The notes below the pieces were generated by a model that saw only the letters and a list, made by a program, of their open reading frames with translations, had not been told where the DNA came from and did no database searches. From positions 1 to 5,292 of the forward strand of contig PWUB01000008.1 of NCBI GenBank assembly GCA_003563755.1: a DNA stretch of 5,292 nucleotides, read 5' to 3'. Both the position numbers and the translations under genes were made by a program. Shown here in pieces: positions 4,395 through 5,292 of this stretch; position 1 is the stretch's first letter, and each line of letters starts with the position of its first letter. The stretch comes from Clostridia bacterium. Lineage in GTDB: Bacteria; Bacillota_E; SLMV01; PUMD01.

Positions 4395-5292
4395 ATGATG
4401 GGCGATACCATACGCAGCCGTCGGCATGAACTCTCCATTACCCAGGAAGAGCTGGCGGATGGCGTCTGCAGTAGATCCTATCTGAGTCAGATCGAGAGGA
4501 ACAGTAGAATCCCCTCGCCCTCCATAATCGCCGATCTAGCTCGGAAGCTAGAGATCCCACTGAGTGAGTTCACGCAATACTATCTGGACCCCGATTCCGG
4601 CGTGACCAGCAGTCGTCTGCTGTTCATGGCACGCGTTCTGGCATTGCACGGCTTCATGCCCGATGCTCGCCAGTGTCTTGAAGAAGCCGGCCGGCAGCAA
4701 ATGAGAGCGTCGAGGAGCAACCACGAGTTCGAGTGCAGCTACATCAAGACCGAGGGGTCCTTGGCATTTCGCGACGGCAACCACCGCGATGCGATGGCGA
4801 AGTATCTTGAGTTGGTTGAGCTGTGCAGGCGGAGACCTGCCGACACGTTCTCCCTGGCTCAGTCCCTTTTCCTAGCAGGCAACACCGCCGTTCACATGAA
4901 TGACTATCAGACAGCGAAGAAGTTACTCTTCGAGGCGTTGTGCCATGTACTATTCATGAATGCCGACTGCATTGCCGGAACGGCCAGCAGGCTGCGGGAC
5001 CTATGCGTTGCCACGGTCAGAGATCTGATGCATGCACTGCTCACACTACGGGAGCACAGCCTGGCATCGTCCCTATATGAAGTAATCGCGAGTCGGTGGG
5101 ACGAGATGAAGGTCATCAAACCCCTCCATATTCTCCTATCAGAAGGTTTCATTCATGTCACTAGCGGGAAACTGGATCGAGCCGAGGCAGTGTTCTCTGA
5201 GGTCGCGCGGAGGACAGATGAACCCAGTTTCGTGATATGTGCCTACGTAAACCTGGGACTGATTCACAGGCTTAAGGGAAACCTGGACAGGG
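4395..5292 (+). CDS. Xre-family HTH transcriptional regulator with TPR repeats (3'-truncated by window)
   Basis: The reading frame is open for 299 codons to the window end without a stop. Residues 4-60 form an Xre/Cro-type helix-turn-helix: IRSRR (6-10), TQEELADGV (16-24), SYLSQIERN (28-36), PSPSIIADLARKLEIP (40-55). The rest is alpha-helical with tetratricopeptide-like repeats at about 117-148, 155-186, 247-276 and from 282 on, for example GSLAFRDGNHRDAMAKYLEL, GNTAVHMNDYQTAKKLLFEAL and HVTSGKLDRAEAVF. This architecture is that of the PlcR/Rgg-like (RRNPP) regulators and related Bacillota proteins, where the TPR part binds a peptide or protein partner and alters DNA binding; full-length relatives are usually about 400 residues or more. 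Whether this one senses a peptide is not shown. Codon use differs from the neighbours: eight CTA leucines here, none seen in the transporter or deacylase, and many AGT serines. It lies 373 bp after the transporter and is probably transcribed separately. Target genes are unknown. Confidence 0.85.
   Translation, partial: MMGDTIRSRRHELSITQEELADGVCSRSYLSQIERNSRIPSPSIIADLARKLEIPLSEFTQYYLDPDSGVTSSRLLFMARVLALHGFMPDARQCLEEAGRQQMRASRSNHEFECSYIKTEGSLAFRDGNHRDAMAKYLELVELCRRRPADTFSLAQSLFLAGNTAVHMNDYQTAKKLLFEALCHVLFMNADCIAGTASRLRDLCVATVRDLMHALLTLREHSLASSLYEVIASRWDEMKVIKPLHILLSEGFIHVTSGKLDRAEAVFSEVARRTDEPSFVICAYVNLGLIHRLKGNLDR

Noticed and set aside
4548..4784. A 78-codon minus-strand frame within the HTH-TPR gene, and a similar 81-codon one at 4907-5152.
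   Set aside because: Both are antisense to a continuous + strand frame with clear HTH and TPR patterns, and neither shows a recognisable domain.

Overview
The window reads as bacterial chromosome from a fairly GC-rich organism. Shine-Dalgarno sites (AAAGGA, AAGGAG) precede the genes, one good sigma70-type promoter is present, and the last gene is an Xre-type HTH plus tetratricopeptide regulator of a kind most familiar from Bacillota. I therefore lean towards a high-GC, Clostridia-like Bacillota. This is an inference from gene style; no rRNA or other marker gene is present. All genes lie on the + strand.

Left part (1-2357): two consecutive metal-dependent hydrolases of the amidohydrolase superfamily, separated by 3 bp and almost certainly co-transcribed. 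The first is cut by the window edge and resembles imidazolonepropionase-like amidohydrolases. The second is a complete N-acyl-D-amino-acid deacylase family protein with all expected metal ligands. Together they suggest catabolism or salvage of N-acylated or cyclic amino-acid derivatives; exact substrates cannot be read from sequence. A strong GC hairpin (2367-2390) follows the pair.

Middle (2358-4021): a 281-bp regulatory gap leads into a complete MATE-family multidrug/metabolite efflux transporter. The gap holds a good -35/-10 promoter (TTGCAC, 17 bp, TATAAA) whose -35 lies inside a perfect odd palindrome, TGCACTGTGCA. A 19-bp near-copy of this site (17/19 identical) recurs 111 bp downstream, abutting the Shine-Dalgarno site of the transporter. 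This looks like a two-operator repressor arrangement and is the most distinctive signal in the window.

Right part (4022-5292): a 373-bp intergenic stretch with a GC-rich structured block just after the transporter, a weak 26-codon small ORF, and a perfect 8-bp hairpin in the presumed leader of the next gene. That gene is an Xre-HTH/TPR regulator running off the window end. Its codon use (for example eight CTA codons, against none in the transporter) differs from its neighbours, consistent with a separate origin. Whether it controls the transporter is unknown. I see no mobile element, CRISPR array, tRNA or rRNA. I did not find a clearly new multi-gene system; the promoter/operator layout and the regulator region are the parts worth following up.
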